A DNA stretch of 64,000 bases. Origin: Bacteroides finegoldii DSM 17565. Lineage in GTDB: Bacteria; Bacteroidota; Bacteroidia; Bacteroidales; Bacteroidaceae. Location of the stretch: NCBI RefSeq assembly GCF_000156195.1, contig NZ_GG688325.1, positions 52,145 to 116,144 of the forward strand, given 5' to 3'. Below are positions 16,198-25,975 of the stretch, one piece after another (position 1 is the stretch's first letter; each line of letters begins with the position of its first letter). The notes under the pieces were generated by a model that was not told the DNA's origin, searched no databases, and worked only from the letters and a program-made list of their open reading frames with translations. Made by a program: the position numbers and the translations under genes.

Positions 16198-19100
16198 ATG
16201 GAAATTAAATCCAAATTCTTATGTAGTAGAGGAGTTGCATTGGCTTTTGCCATATTGCTGGGTGGTTCACCCGGTGTATTGCTCTATGCGAATGATTCTG
16301 TAGAAGAGAGTTTGACTGTAGCCCAGACAGGACGTACTATCAAAGGATTTGTTACAGATGTGAATGGCGAACCGCTGATTGGTTGTAATGTAGTGGTTGT
16401 AGGAAGTAATGCAGGAGTAATTACCGACATCGACGGTCGGTTTGCATTGAACGTGCCTGCGGATGCTAAGCAAATAAAGATTAGCTATATCGGTTATGTA
16501 GACCAGATTATTACTCTTCATGACCGTTCGGATTTTAAGGTTGTACTGAAAGAAGACAATAATGCATTGGATGAGGTAGTTGTTGTTGGTTACGGTACAC
16601 AAAAGAAAGCTACTTTGACGGGTGCGGTAGAACAAGTAAGTAGTAAGGTTTTGGAAAGTCGTGCCATCACCAATGTTGGTGCAGCTTTACAAGGAGCTAC
16701 TCCGGGTTTGGTTGTTACCCGTTCCAGCTCACGTCCGGGTAATGAAGGATTGAATTTCCAGATTCGTGGTGCGACATCTGTAAATGGTGGGAAAGTCTTG
16801 ATTATAGTGGATGGAGTCCCTACACTGAATGATGCCTCTTTCCAGAATCTGAATCCGGATGATATAGAAAGTATCAGTGTGTTGAAAGATGGTTCTGCTT
16901 CTATTTACGGTGCTAAGGCTGCCAACGGTGTGATTCTGGTAACAACGAAAAAAGGTAAGGGAAAGGTGACAGTAGACTATAATTTCAATATGCGTTTCAC
17001 GACTAACGGTATCATGGCTTTCTCTCCAAGTATGGAGGAATATGCTACTATGTGGATTGAAGCGAATAAAGAACAGAAAACAAAAGACTGGTGGAACTGG
17101 ACTTCTGAAGAGAATATGTTGAAAATGCAACAGGGAATCTCCGGTATTTATCATACGAATGCTAAAGACTGGGGATATGATCTCTTCATCGGAGATGCCA
17201 ATCGTTTGGAGGAGATGTTTGCACGTCGTTTTTCTTATCAGCATAATTTAAGTTTATCAGGTTCTAATGAGAAAACAGATTATCGTATATCTTTAGCATA
17301 TGCAGATAATCAGGCAAACTTGGCGACAGCGTATGATGGCCAAAAACAGTTGAATCTGCGTTTAAATTATGGAATCAGACTTACTGACTGGTTTAAATTG
17401 GAAACATCGGCTAGTATGATTAAGACTGACACTGAGTCACCTTCTGCCGGTATTGATACATCTTTATATGGAAACGAACCTCCGTTTTTCCCTGCTAAAA
17501 ATCCCTATGGGCAGTGGTATGCCAATTTTGGTAAAGTTGGAGACCGTCAACCTGTAGCTGCAACCTCTGATGGCGGGCGTGACGAACGCATGAACTTGAC
17601 TACTCGTGTTGATGTGAAAGCCATTGTTGATATTTGGAAAGGAATCAGTTTTGAAGGTATGGCTTCATTCCAAAATGAAGAATATCGTCGTGACCGTTAT
17701 GTGATTCCTGTACAGACATATGATTGGTTTGGAAATCCTGCCGATAAAGTTGTGAGCAATACAAATCAGTCATTGATTTATCCGACAGATGTATTGAATA
17801 TTAAGGATATTCATAATCCTGCTTATTTGATGCAGGCCAATAATATGCAATATCAGTATTATTCTGCCTTACTGAAATACAAACGTACTTTTGCGAAAGT
17901 GCATAATGTTGAGGCGATGGCTGGTATCAATGCTGAAAAGTGGGTACAGAAAAAGATGGTAACAGCCCGTGAGAAGATGGAAGATACAGGTGTGTATGAT
18001 TTGAATCTTGCTTCCGGTGCACAAGGAAATGGAGGAGGTAAGACCCACAACGGTTCTTACTCTTACATTATGAAGTTGAATTATAATTATGCTGAAAAGT
18101 ATTTGATTGAATTGATCGGACGTCGTGACGGAAATTCTAAGTTCGCAAAGGGACATAAATTTAAAAACTTTGTTTCGGTATCCGGAGGTTGGGTCTTTAC
18201 GGAAGAGAACTTTTTAAAAGCTATTACTCCTGTTGTTAATTTTGGAAAATTACGTCTCAGCTACGGTAACTCCGGAAATGATGCGGGATTGGGAGATTTT
18301 GACTATTTAGTTGCTGTAACACAAGGAAGTACTGTCTTTGGTTATTCTCCTGCAGCACAGGTAAGTACTGGTTTGGGGAATAATGGTATTATCAGTCTTG
18401 ATCGTACGTGGGAACGGGTAGAGCAGAAAAATGTTGGTATTGACTTGCACTTTTTCAATAGTCGCCTGACTACTTCTTTCGACTACTTCATTAAAGATAA
18501 TATCGGTATGCTGTCGGAAGTCACTTATCCCGGTGTACTGGGAGGCAAATCTCCGAAAACCAATAGTGGACATCTGAATGTAAAAGGTTGGGAATTTACT
18601 ATCGGATGGCGTGATCAGATTAAAGACTTCTCTTATTATGCTAATTTCAATATCGGAGATACTAAAAGCAAATTGGAAGAACTGACGGGAGCAGACGGAT
18701 ATGGAGCAGGAGTGAATAAGACTGTCAATGGTTATCCTTTGAATGCATTCTTCCTTTATCGTACAGATGGATACTTTAAGGATCAAGCGGAAGTAGACCG
18801 TTATTATGCGTTGTATGCCGAGCAGGTAGGAGCACTAAATAATGTAGGAAAGGGAACGGTTGCCGAACTTCGTCCCGGTGATACTAAACGTCTTGACTTG
18901 AACGGTGATTATAAGATTACTGATCTTGGTAATGCCGATAGCGACCTTCAGTATATTGGAGATGCCAATCCGCATTTTGTATATGGTCTTACAGTTGGCG
19001 CATCGTGGAAAGGTATTGATGTCAGCGCAATGTTTCAAGGAGTTGCCAAACAATATATTATGCGTAATGATTGGATGGCTTATCCTTTCCGTACAATCTA

Positions 19101-19458
19101 CACAAACCAGAATCCGACTTTTCTCGGACAAACTTGGACGGAAGATCATAAAGATGCCAGATATCCGCGTCTGACAAATAATACAAACCGCTCTGCCTGG
19201 AATTACCAGAATAACGACTTCATGTTGCAGAATAGTCGTTATATCCGTCTGAAGACATTGGTGGTAGGATACACATTGCCACAGATATGGACACGTAAAG
19301 TGAAATTGGAGAAAGTCCGTCTTTATTTCTCAGGTAACGACCTTTGGGAGGCTACTAGTATTCGTGACGGTTTTGACCCGGAAATGGGTTCCGCTTCCAA
19401 TACGAGCGGATATCCTTTTGCCCGTACTTGGTCATTCGGACTTAATGTTACTTTATAA
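16198..19458 (+). CDS. SusC-like TonB-dependent outer-membrane transporter (locus A)
   Basis: This 1086-residue protein imports oligosaccharides across the outer membrane with the adjacent SusD. After a long signal region comes a carboxypeptidase-regulatory-like domain (about 47-130, GRTIKGFVTDVNGEPLIG), the TonB box and plug (DEVVVVGYGTQKKATLTGAV, about 128-245) and a 22-strand barrel ending in FGLNVTL. There is no N-terminal STN signalling domain. It follows the lone ECF sigma gene by 48 nt and precedes SusD by 24 nt, so the three are likely co-transcribed. The plug contains the usual LKDGSASIYGAKAANGV segment of the family. Confidence 0.95.
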   Translation: MEIKSKFLCSRGVALAFAILLGGSPGVLLYANDSVEESLTVAQTGRTIKGFVTDVNGEPLIGCNVVVVGSNAGVITDIDGRFALNVPADAKQIKISYIGYVDQIITLHDRSDFKVVLKEDNNALDEVVVVGYGTQKKATLTGAVEQVSSKVLESRAITNVGAALQGATPGLVVTRSSSRPGNEGLNFQIRGATSVNGGKVLIIVDGVPTLNDASFQNLNPDDIESISVLKDGSASIYGAKAANGVILVTTKKGKGKVTVDYNFNMRFTTNGIMAFSPSMEEYATMWIEANKEQKTKDWWNWTSEENMLKMQQGISGIYHTNAKDWGYDLFIGDANRLEEMFARRFSYQHNLSLSGSNEKTDYRISLAYADNQANLATAYDGQKQLNLRLNYGIRLTDWFKLETSASMIKTDTESPSAGIDTSLYGNEPPFFPAKNPYGQWYANFGKVGDRQPVAATSDGGRDERMNLTTRVDVKAIVDIWKGISFEGMASFQNEEYRRDRYVIPVQTYDWFGNPADKVVSNTNQSLIYPTDVLNIKDIHNPAYLMQANNMQYQYYSALLKYKRTFAKVHNVEAMAGINAEKWVQKKMVTAREKMEDTGVYDLNLASGAQGNGGGKTHNGSYSYIMKLNYNYAEKYLIELIGRRDGNSKFAKGHKFKNFVSVSGGWVFTEENFLKAITPVVNFGKLRLSYGNSGNDAGLGDFDYLVAVTQGSTVFGYSPAAQVSTGLGNNGIISLDRTWERVEQKNVGIDLHFFNSRLTTSFDYFIKDNIGMLSEVTYPGVLGGKSPKTNSGHLNVKGWEFTIGWRDQIKDFSYYANFNIGDTKSKLEELTGADGYGAGVNKTVNGYPLNAFFLYRTDGYFKDQAEVDRYYALYAEQVGALNNVGKGTVAELRPGDTKRLDLNGDYKITDLGNADSDLQYIGDANPHFVYGLTVGASWKGIDVSAMFQGVAKQYIMRNDWMAYPFRTIYTNQNPTFLGQTWTEDHKDARYPRLTNNTNRSAWNYQNNDFMLQNSRYIRLKTLVVGYTLPQIWTRKVKLEKVRLYFSGNDLWEATSIRDGFDPEMGSASNTSGYPFARTWSFGLNVTL

Positions 19459-19482
19459 TCAACCTAAGATATAGACTATTGT

Positions 19483-21240
19483 ATGAAAAAGATAACTTAT
19501 ATATTGGCTTGTGCTTGCATGATGGGATTAACTTCTTGTGCAGATACATTCCTTGATTTAGAACCGTTGGATTCAAGAACTGATGCAGTTTATTTTAAAA
19601 AACCGGAACATTTCCGTGAGTTTGCAAATGGATTTTACGGACAGCTGCTTGGCTGGCGCTCGGGTATAATGGAACACATGGACCTGCAGTCTGATTTAGT
19701 AAACAGCCGTAATGGAAACCAAGCTTATTTGGGATATGGTACATTGACCCTCGGTTATGATGATGCCCGTTGGGACCATTATAATAACATACGTACTTGT
19801 AACATATTGCTTCAACGTGGGGAAGCGTATAGTGGTAACCAGAGTGAAATTGATCCCTATCTTGGCGAAGCGTATTTCTTTCGTGCTTATAACTATTTTT
19901 ACCTGTTGAAATATTTTGGAGGCGTGCCTATTATTACAGTTCCTCTCGATACGGATTCACCGGAATTGCAAAAACCGCGTAACAGCCGTTATGAGGTAGC
20001 GGACCTGATACTTAGTGACCTTCAAAATGCTATCAGCAGATTACCAAAAGAGCAGAACATTGCTACGTCGGATAAAGGACATATAAGTGAGCAAGGGGCA
20101 AAAGCATTTAAGGCTCGTGTGTTGCTGTATGAAGCTACTTGGCGCAAATACAATAAAACATCTACCGATTATGAAGGCTCTGCAGGTCCGAAAAGTGATC
20201 AGGTAAATGAGTTTTTGGAGGAGTCAATATCTCTTTCTAAAGATGTATTGGATGATGAGGTTTTTAGAATTTGGAACCATAATAACGAACTTGATAATTT
20301 GAGCAGTCGTTATCTTTTCTGTTTGGAAGATGGAAGTCAGACAGGAGGTTATGGAAAAGATAGCAATAAAGAGTTTATTATTTACTCTGTTTTTGACCGT
20401 GTTCTGAATGCAGGTGCATTTTCCTTGAATAATGAAATGAATTATATTTATCCTACCCGTAAGTTTATTGATATGTTTGTGTGCACCAACGGAATGCCGA
20501 CAACTAATAATGAACAGTTTAAAGGATATCAGAATGTTACAGATGAGTATCAGAATCGTGATTATCGCCTGATGGCATATGTAGGAGGTCCGGCCGAATC
20601 TATTGGTAGCACTTCAGGGTATGGTGACCAGAAGTTCCGTAACCCTATTGTGGGTGATAAAAAAGAATCAGCCAATTATCCGGTACTGCGCTTGGCGGAA
20701 GTCTGCTTGAATTATGCGGAAGCTATAATGGAACGTTATGGTGAAATAACGGATGCCCAACTAGGGATATCAATCAATAAGTTGCGTGATCGTGCCGGAG
20801 TGGCTCATCTTACCAATGCATTGGTAGAGAAGATTAAAAAACAACTTAATTCAGAAAAGGAGCTTTCAGAGATTATGTTGGACGAGATTCGTCGTGAACG
20901 TACTGTAGAGCTTTATATGGAAGGTTTCCGGTATGATGATTTGAAACGTTGGGGAATCTTGGAAGAAACGTTGAACCAGTCCCGTTTGGGAAGAGTAGTC
21001 GGAGAAGCAGGATATAGCACTCCGTTTAAAGATGCATCTGGAAATCCAACTTCGAAGTACGATGCTAAATCGTATGTTTATGGTGAGGAAACAGTAATAA
21101 CAGGAGATGGAAAAGAACATGCTTGTGTTGTGATTTCTCCTAAGGCTAATAGTACTGTACGTAAAGCACATTACCTTTGGCCGATACCTCAACACCAGAT
21201 TAATCTGAATCCGAATTTAAAACAGAATCCGGGATATTAA
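19483..21240 (+). CDS. SusD-like surface glycan-binding lipoprotein (locus A)
   Basis: A 585-residue RagB/SusD-family protein that forms the lid of the SusC transporter. The signal ends in GLTSC, with the lipid-accepting Cys at residue 19. The family hallmarks are present: an N-terminal TPR-like region (EAYFFRAYNYFYLLKYFGGVP) and the C-terminal block with RRERTVELYMEGFRYDDLKRW and a terminal LNPNLKQNPGY. It lies 24 nt after SusC and 41 nt before the first IPT/TIG lipoprotein. The glycan specificity cannot be read from the sequence. Confidence 0.95.
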   Translation: MKKITYILACACMMGLTSCADTFLDLEPLDSRTDAVYFKKPEHFREFANGFYGQLLGWRSGIMEHMDLQSDLVNSRNGNQAYLGYGTLTLGYDDARWDHYNNIRTCNILLQRGEAYSGNQSEIDPYLGEAYFFRAYNYFYLLKYFGGVPIITVPLDTDSPELQKPRNSRYEVADLILSDLQNAISRLPKEQNIATSDKGHISEQGAKAFKARVLLYEATWRKYNKTSTDYEGSAGPKSDQVNEFLEESISLSKDVLDDEVFRIWNHNNELDNLSSRYLFCLEDGSQTGGYGKDSNKEFIIYSVFDRVLNAGAFSLNNEMNYIYPTRKFIDMFVCTNGMPTTNNEQFKGYQNVTDEYQNRDYRLMAYVGGPAESIGSTSGYGDQKFRNPIVGDKKESANYPVLRLAEVCLNYAEAIMERYGEITDAQLGISINKLRDRAGVAHLTNALVEKIKKQLNSEKELSEIMLDEIRRERTVELYMEGFRYDDLKRWGILEETLNQSRLGRVVGEAGYSTPFKDASGNPTSKYDAKSYVYGEETVITGDGKEHACVVISPKANSTVRKAHYLWPIPQHQINLNPNLKQNPGY

Positions 21241-21281
21241 TTAGCCGAGATCTAATAATCTATTAATTAAAAATAGGATAT

Positions 21282-22484
21282 ATGAAACATTTATTGAGAA
21301 ATATGATTGGAATATTTGCGGTAACATTGTTTGTGTTGCTGTTCTATGCTTGCGAACAAGATCCGCAGATAAAAAAATATGAATATCCGATGCCGGAAGT
21401 ATCCGGAATGTCACCGAATATCGGATATGTTTCTTCACAAGTAGTTATTACCGGAACAAATTTCGGTGATCGTACGGAACCTGTGAAAGTTTTTTTCGGA
21501 AGTGTACTAGCGACGAAAGTATTGATGTGTAAAAATAATCGCATTGTAGTGGAAGTGCCGGACGGAGCTGCAAGCGGTGACGTAACAATGCAAATCTGGA
21601 CGAATGATGTGGGTGTAATAGGTCAATACAAAGTGTTGCCTACACCATACGTGCACTCCGTTGTCTCTGATAATCCTTTGGGAACAGGAGTAGCGGAAGA
21701 GGATGATGTAGTAACGATTACCGGTGAAAATTTCGGAACGGATGTTAATGACATTGAAGTTAGTTTTAACGGGACATCAGCTAAGGAAATACGATTGGTG
21801 GATGAGTCTACCATCGAAGCTGTCACCCCCAGAAATTGGGTTTCCGGTAATGTGGTTATTACAATTCGCGGATATGCTATGACAGGAAATGCATTGTTTA
21901 ATCCTAATGCAAAAGGTGACGTGACTTCTGTTTATCTGAAAAACTATAAACAGCCGTTTGCTAAAGCGAGTGAAGAAAGTTGGAAGAATGGTGAATGGTG
22001 GACACCTGCCGATTGGATACAGAATGCGGTGTCTTTTAACGCAGATGGTAGTACGACTGTTTCCGGAATGCAATATAAGGCGGCGGAAGGATATACGCTG
22101 GCCTTCCAACACGGCTGGAATAAGAAGCAATATGCTAACGGTAAGATGTACCAACAAGTTAAATTACGTCCGGGGACGTACAGATTGGAAGTGACGTATG
22201 CCTATACGAAAGTACTCGACGGAAATTTTGTGGCAGCATTTATTGTAAAAGGAACGGAAGAAAATGATATCCCGGATACTGATCAGGTTGCAACTTTGGA
22301 TGGTACGAAAGGTGTGTATGCTTCATATAAGACTTCAACAGTTGATGGTGCTTCAGGGCAACTCGTGACTGCTTCGTTCAATTTGGAGGGAGAGACTGAT
22401 GTGCTGATCGGCTTCCTTACTACAATGAATAGTGGTGCTAATTCTTATTTCAAAATAACAGAAGTGAAGTTGGTTCTTGAGTAA
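21282..22484 (+). CDS. IPT/TIG-domain surface lipoprotein, two Ig-like repeats
   Basis: A 400-residue lipoprotein (signal ending LLFYAC) in the position of a SusE/F-type surface glycan-binding protein. Two IPT/TIG immunoglobulin-like repeats lie at about 38-115 and 120-205, each opened by a VVITGTNFG or VVTITGENFG strand. The C-terminal domain (about 220-400) is a likely beta-sandwich and shares a pattern with the C-terminus of the next protein: a KQPF segment, a Trp-containing strand, NGKMYQQ or NGKMFQT, then GTYRLEV or GVYDVVI. The Ig repeats probably act as a stalk and the last domain as the glycan binder; this is inference from the family. Confidence 0.85.
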   Translation: MKHLLRNMIGIFAVTLFVLLFYACEQDPQIKKYEYPMPEVSGMSPNIGYVSSQVVITGTNFGDRTEPVKVFFGSVLATKVLMCKNNRIVVEVPDGAASGDVTMQIWTNDVGVIGQYKVLPTPYVHSVVSDNPLGTGVAEEDDVVTITGENFGTDVNDIEVSFNGTSAKEIRLVDESTIEAVTPRNWVSGNVVITIRGYAMTGNALFNPNAKGDVTSVYLKNYKQPFAKASEESWKNGEWWTPADWIQNAVSFNADGSTTVSGMQYKAAEGYTLAFQHGWNKKQYANGKMYQQVKLRPGTYRLEVTYAYTKVLDGNFVAAFIVKGTEENDIPDTDQVATLDGTKGVYASYKTSTVDGASGQLVTASFNLEGETDVLIGFLTTMNSGANSYFKITEVKLVLE

Positions 22485-22504
22485 AAATATAAAAAGCAAC
22501 AAGT

Positions 22505-24559
22505 ATGAAGAAGATATATAATTATATACTGCCGGTTTTGTTTACGGTATTTGCTGCATCGTGCGACGGGGATGATGAAGAAGTCATCCGTATGCAGAAT
22601 CAGGATCCTGTCGTGACGGTGACATCCGTTTCGGATGCAGTTGGTTACGTGGGAAATGAATTTACTATTTACGGGACAAATTTTGGCATAATCGCAAATG
22701 ATGTGGAGGTATTTGTCGGCAATACGAAATTGCAACTCATCTCTTGTGAAGATGAAGAACTGACCGTAAGAGTTCCGGAGGGTACCACTGCCGGGCGTAT
22801 CTCCGTAGTAGTTTACGGGCAACGTGTAGATACGCAATTGATGTACGACGTACTCGGGGTTCCGGGTATTAGGACGGTGATTCCTTCGTATGGTTTTGTC
22901 GGCGATGAGATTAAATTTAATGGTCACGATTTAGGAGTTCCTTCAGCTCATTATAAAGTACTGTTTAGTGGAAAAGAGGAAAGTGCTACATTTATGGCGG
23001 AACCGGAAATGGAAAGTTTCTCTGTGAAAGTGCCGGAAGGTGCGCAAAGTGGGGAGATTAAACTTAATATTACAGACAAGCCGGTCAATGTGCCCGTCGC
23101 ATTTACTGTTCTTAAGCATGCCGCATTGGATGCTGTAAAAGGAGAGGCGGCAGGATATGCCACCGGAATGGCTTCCGTCAGCGGAACAAATCTCAATCAG
23201 GCGGTGCTGGATGAAACGGTAGTGTTGCAACCAGTGAAAGCATTCTTCACTCCTAAAGCCGGAGGAGATGCTGTGGAAGCCGAAGTGAAAACACAAGAAG
23301 ATGAACTGTTGGATATACAGATACCTGCCACACTTGCGCCGGGAGATTATACGATTTCTGTAACTACTCCTTTCGAGAAGATAGAAAAGACTTTAGACTT
23401 TGAGATTCTTCCGAATCCGGTGCTGACAAGTATTGAGCCATTGAAAGGATACGTAGGTGCAGTGGTGACCGTTGTTGCCGAAAACCTTGGAACGATTGCC
23501 AAAGAAGATATTCAGATGATGTTCGGTGAAACTCCGGCTACTGATATAACAATAGTGGATGAAAGCACCTTTACGGTTAAGGTTCCTTCATTGACAACGT
23601 TTGGTGAGATTCCTTTGTCAATGACTATTCATGGAGTTGAAATGAATATGGGAGGCTATGCGGCGTTTGAAATATTGGCGTCGCCCGTAATCACTTCCGT
23701 TGAGACTGATAATAAGTTCAGTTCAAAAGCTGTTCAAGTAGGTAATACTGTTACTATCAAAGGAACAGGCTTCCGGAATAGTACAATCTCCAGTGCCACG
23801 TTCGGAGGACAAGATTTGAACTATACAGTAGTAAGTGATACGGAAATTACTGCTAGCGTCTCTGAGCAATGTGCTGAAGGGGAAGATGTGATAACGCTCA
23901 AGTTTGATGATGTTGTGGTGGATGTGGTGAGCGGCGATAAGCTGAATATGTTGAAAGCGGGAAGTGATATTTCGGATTATATATTAACCAATGTGAAACA
24001 GCCGTTCGAATCCAAAGAAGGAAAGACGAGCGGACATTGCACACCCGTAGGTTGGAAATTTAACTATGGTGCTGGCAATGATGGTTTCTGCCATAATGAA
24101 TCTGAAATTGAAATGCCTGGAGAAGGGTTGTATATGAATGATCAAGGGGGATTATTGGTAATCCAAAGCGGATGGGAAGGCCGATCCAAAAAAATGAATG
24201 GAAAGATGTTCCAGACCTTTAATATACCTCAGGGCGTCTATGATGTAGTGATTGATGTGGCAGAACTTGCCACAAACGGAAGCGGTCGAAAGAAAGCCGG
24301 TTTATTTATCTCTAAGGGAGGGGAAGAGCAAACTCCTAATATGGATGCAAGTGGAAATTGGACAGAAAATACAAACCTACTTAAATCGGTTGATTTTTAT
24401 ATGCCAGGAGAAACTTATAGCGAAAATTACAAAGACCAACGTTTCGTTATTGAAAATCTTACTATAGATTATGAGGGTGAAACGACCCTAGGATTTGCTG
24501 TTCATTTTGATAGTAATAGAGCACTAAAAATATCGTCTATCAAAGTTCTGTTGAAATAA
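22505..24559 (+). CDS. IPT/TIG-domain surface lipoprotein, about five Ig-like repeats
   Basis: A 684-residue lipoprotein (signal ending VFAASC) encoded 20 nt after its shorter neighbour. It has about five IPT/TIG-like repeats (roughly 35-110, 115-200, 205-300, 305-390 and 390-480; the third is degenerate) and a C-terminal domain (about 495-684) homologous by eye to that of the 21282-22484 protein. The longer stalk would place the same kind of binding domain further from the cell surface. The two together would replace the SusE/SusF pair of the starch system. A hairpin follows the gene before the lyase. Confidence 0.85.
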   Translation: MKKIYNYILPVLFTVFAASCDGDDEEVIRMQNQDPVVTVTSVSDAVGYVGNEFTIYGTNFGIIANDVEVFVGNTKLQLISCEDEELTVRVPEGTTAGRISVVVYGQRVDTQLMYDVLGVPGIRTVIPSYGFVGDEIKFNGHDLGVPSAHYKVLFSGKEESATFMAEPEMESFSVKVPEGAQSGEIKLNITDKPVNVPVAFTVLKHAALDAVKGEAAGYATGMASVSGTNLNQAVLDETVVLQPVKAFFTPKAGGDAVEAEVKTQEDELLDIQIPATLAPGDYTISVTTPFEKIEKTLDFEILPNPVLTSIEPLKGYVGAVVTVVAENLGTIAKEDIQMMFGETPATDITIVDESTFTVKVPSLTTFGEIPLSMTIHGVEMNMGGYAAFEILASPVITSVETDNKFSSKAVQVGNTVTIKGTGFRNSTISSATFGGQDLNYTVVSDTEITASVSEQCAEGEDVITLKFDDVVVDVVSGDKLNMLKAGSDISDYILTNVKQPFESKEGKTSGHCTPVGWKFNYGAGNDGFCHNESEIEMPGEGLYMNDQGGLLVIQSGWEGRSKKMNGKMFQTFNIPQGVYDVVIDVAELATNGSGRKKAGLFISKGGEEQTPNMDASGNWTENTNLLKSVDFYMPGETYSENYKDQRFVIENLTIDYEGETTLGFAVHFDSNRALKISSIKVLLK

Positions 24560-24571
24560 TCAATTACCCAA

Positions 24572-24600
24572 GTAATGCAGTCTTATAACGATTGCATTAC
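24572..24600 (+). terminator. Intra-operon hairpin before the lyase gene
   Basis: GTAATGCA at 24572-24579 pairs perfectly with TGCATTAC at 24593-24600 around 13 nt. No T-run follows, so it is more likely an mRNA processing or attenuation element between the binding-protein and lyase genes than a full terminator. Confidence 0.45.
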
Positions 24601-24618
24601 TTGCACCGAATCTTTAAA

Positions 24619-25944
24619 ATGAAAATTATTATGAGAAAAATATATTGTATAGCAGCCGCATTCGTCCTCTTCTCCTTCGCAGGATGCGGTGATGGCGTTG
24701 ATTTGCCGAGTTTAGGTGTAGAAACCGATTTAAATAAAATTATTTTGCCGGACAATAATATCAATCTTGTTCAAGTTGAACTGAAAGACAACTCAGTACC
24801 TATGGAAAAGGTTGGTATACATTCTGAAGAAGATTTTGCCCGTATTCGTGAGAAAAAAGACATGGAAGAGCCGTGGATCACGGGTTATCAGATGTTGAAA
24901 GAGAGTTCTTTCTCTCAGAAAAATACGGATACATATCCGGTTGAGTATATTGTGCGTGGAGCGGCAGTGACTATAAATGGGGCAACGGTAGGGGAAAACT
25001 ATATCAATGCAGCACGTGGAGCGTCAATAGCTTACCAGCAGGCATTGCGTTGGAAGATAGAAAATGATGATGAATATGCCGCTAAGGCTGTTGAAAACTT
25101 GAATAAATGGGTACAGACCTGTGTTGGAGTTACTGGCAACTCTAATGTTTCTTTGGCTGCAGGGCTTTATGGTTATGAGTTCGCCATTGCCGGTCAATTA
25201 TTGCGGGAATATGAAGGTTGGGATCCCGAAGATTTTCTGGCCTTTCAACAGTGGTTATTAAAAGTATTCTATCCGGCCAATAAGGATTTCCTGGTGCGTC
25301 ATCATGATACTAACCACTTGCATTATTGGGCAAACTGGGGATTGTGCAACATTGCTTCTACAATCGCTATTGGCATTGTCACCGATAGGCGTGATATTTA
25401 TAATGAAGGTATTGAACATTTCCAGTCGGGAGTGACAAACGGACGTTTGCGTCGTGCTATCTATTACGACTATTCACCCGAATACAATTTTGCACAATGG
25501 CAGGAAAGTGGACGTGATCAGGGCCATACGTTAATGTGTGTCGGTTTGGTTGGTGTTATTTGCCAGTTAGCATGGAGTCAGGGAGATGATTTCTTTGCGT
25601 ATGATGATAATCTTTTCTTGCGGGGATGTGAGTATGCTGCATGTTGCAACTATACAGAGGAAACCGTGCCTTTCACTACTTATATATGGCAAAAACACAA
25701 TCAGTGGAATGGCATTTCTCCGGAAGAACAGACAGTTGTAGGAGGTGGAAAGTGGATGAAACGTGCTATTTGGGCATTGCCGTATTATCATTATAAGAGT
25801 ATCAAAAATATGTCGGATGAAAAACTGAAATATACTAAAATCGCTACGGAATATGTGGGTGTAGAAGGTGGCGGTGGATATTATGATCCCAATTCCGGCG
25901 GTTACGATGTATTAGGATTCGGTACATTGATGTTTGCAAGATAA
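24619..25944 (+). CDS. Alginate-lyase-superfamily polysaccharide lyase, lipoprotein (locus A)
   Basis: About 441 residues. The start is 24619 or 24631 (the latter gives MRKIYCIAAAFVLFSFAGC, a compact lipoprotein signal); an upstream ATG at 24592 falls inside the hairpin region and is less likely. The body is an alpha/alpha-toroid with ALRWKIENDDEYAAKA and the blocks TNHLHYWANWGL, QESGRDQGH and GVEGGGGYYDPNSGGYD. These resemble the Alginate_lyase Pfam superfamily and families such as PL5/PL38, which act on uronan chains by beta-elimination; the NH..YW block matches the catalytic Asn-His region of PL5. A paralogue lies in locus B (58112-59467). The Cys signal suggests it is exposed at the cell surface or in the periplasm. 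The exact substrate is unknown. Confidence 0.78.
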   Translation: MKIIMRKIYCIAAAFVLFSFAGCGDGVDLPSLGVETDLNKIILPDNNINLVQVELKDNSVPMEKVGIHSEEDFARIREKKDMEEPWITGYQMLKESSFSQKNTDTYPVEYIVRGAAVTINGATVGENYINAARGASIAYQQALRWKIENDDEYAAKAVENLNKWVQTCVGVTGNSNVSLAAGLYGYEFAIAGQLLREYEGWDPEDFLAFQQWLLKVFYPANKDFLVRHHDTNHLHYWANWGLCNIASTIAIGIVTDRRDIYNEGIEHFQSGVTNGRLRRAIYYDYSPEYNFAQWQESGRDQGHTLMCVGLVGVICQLAWSQGDDFFAYDDNLFLRGCEYAACCNYTEETVPFTTYIWQKHNQWNGISPEEQTVVGGGKWMKRAIWALPYYHYKSIKNMSDEKLKYTKIATEYVGVEGGGGYYDPNSGGYDVLGFGTLMFAR

Positions 25945-25975
25945 AAGCAGAATGTGTTTAATGAATTTATTTAAT

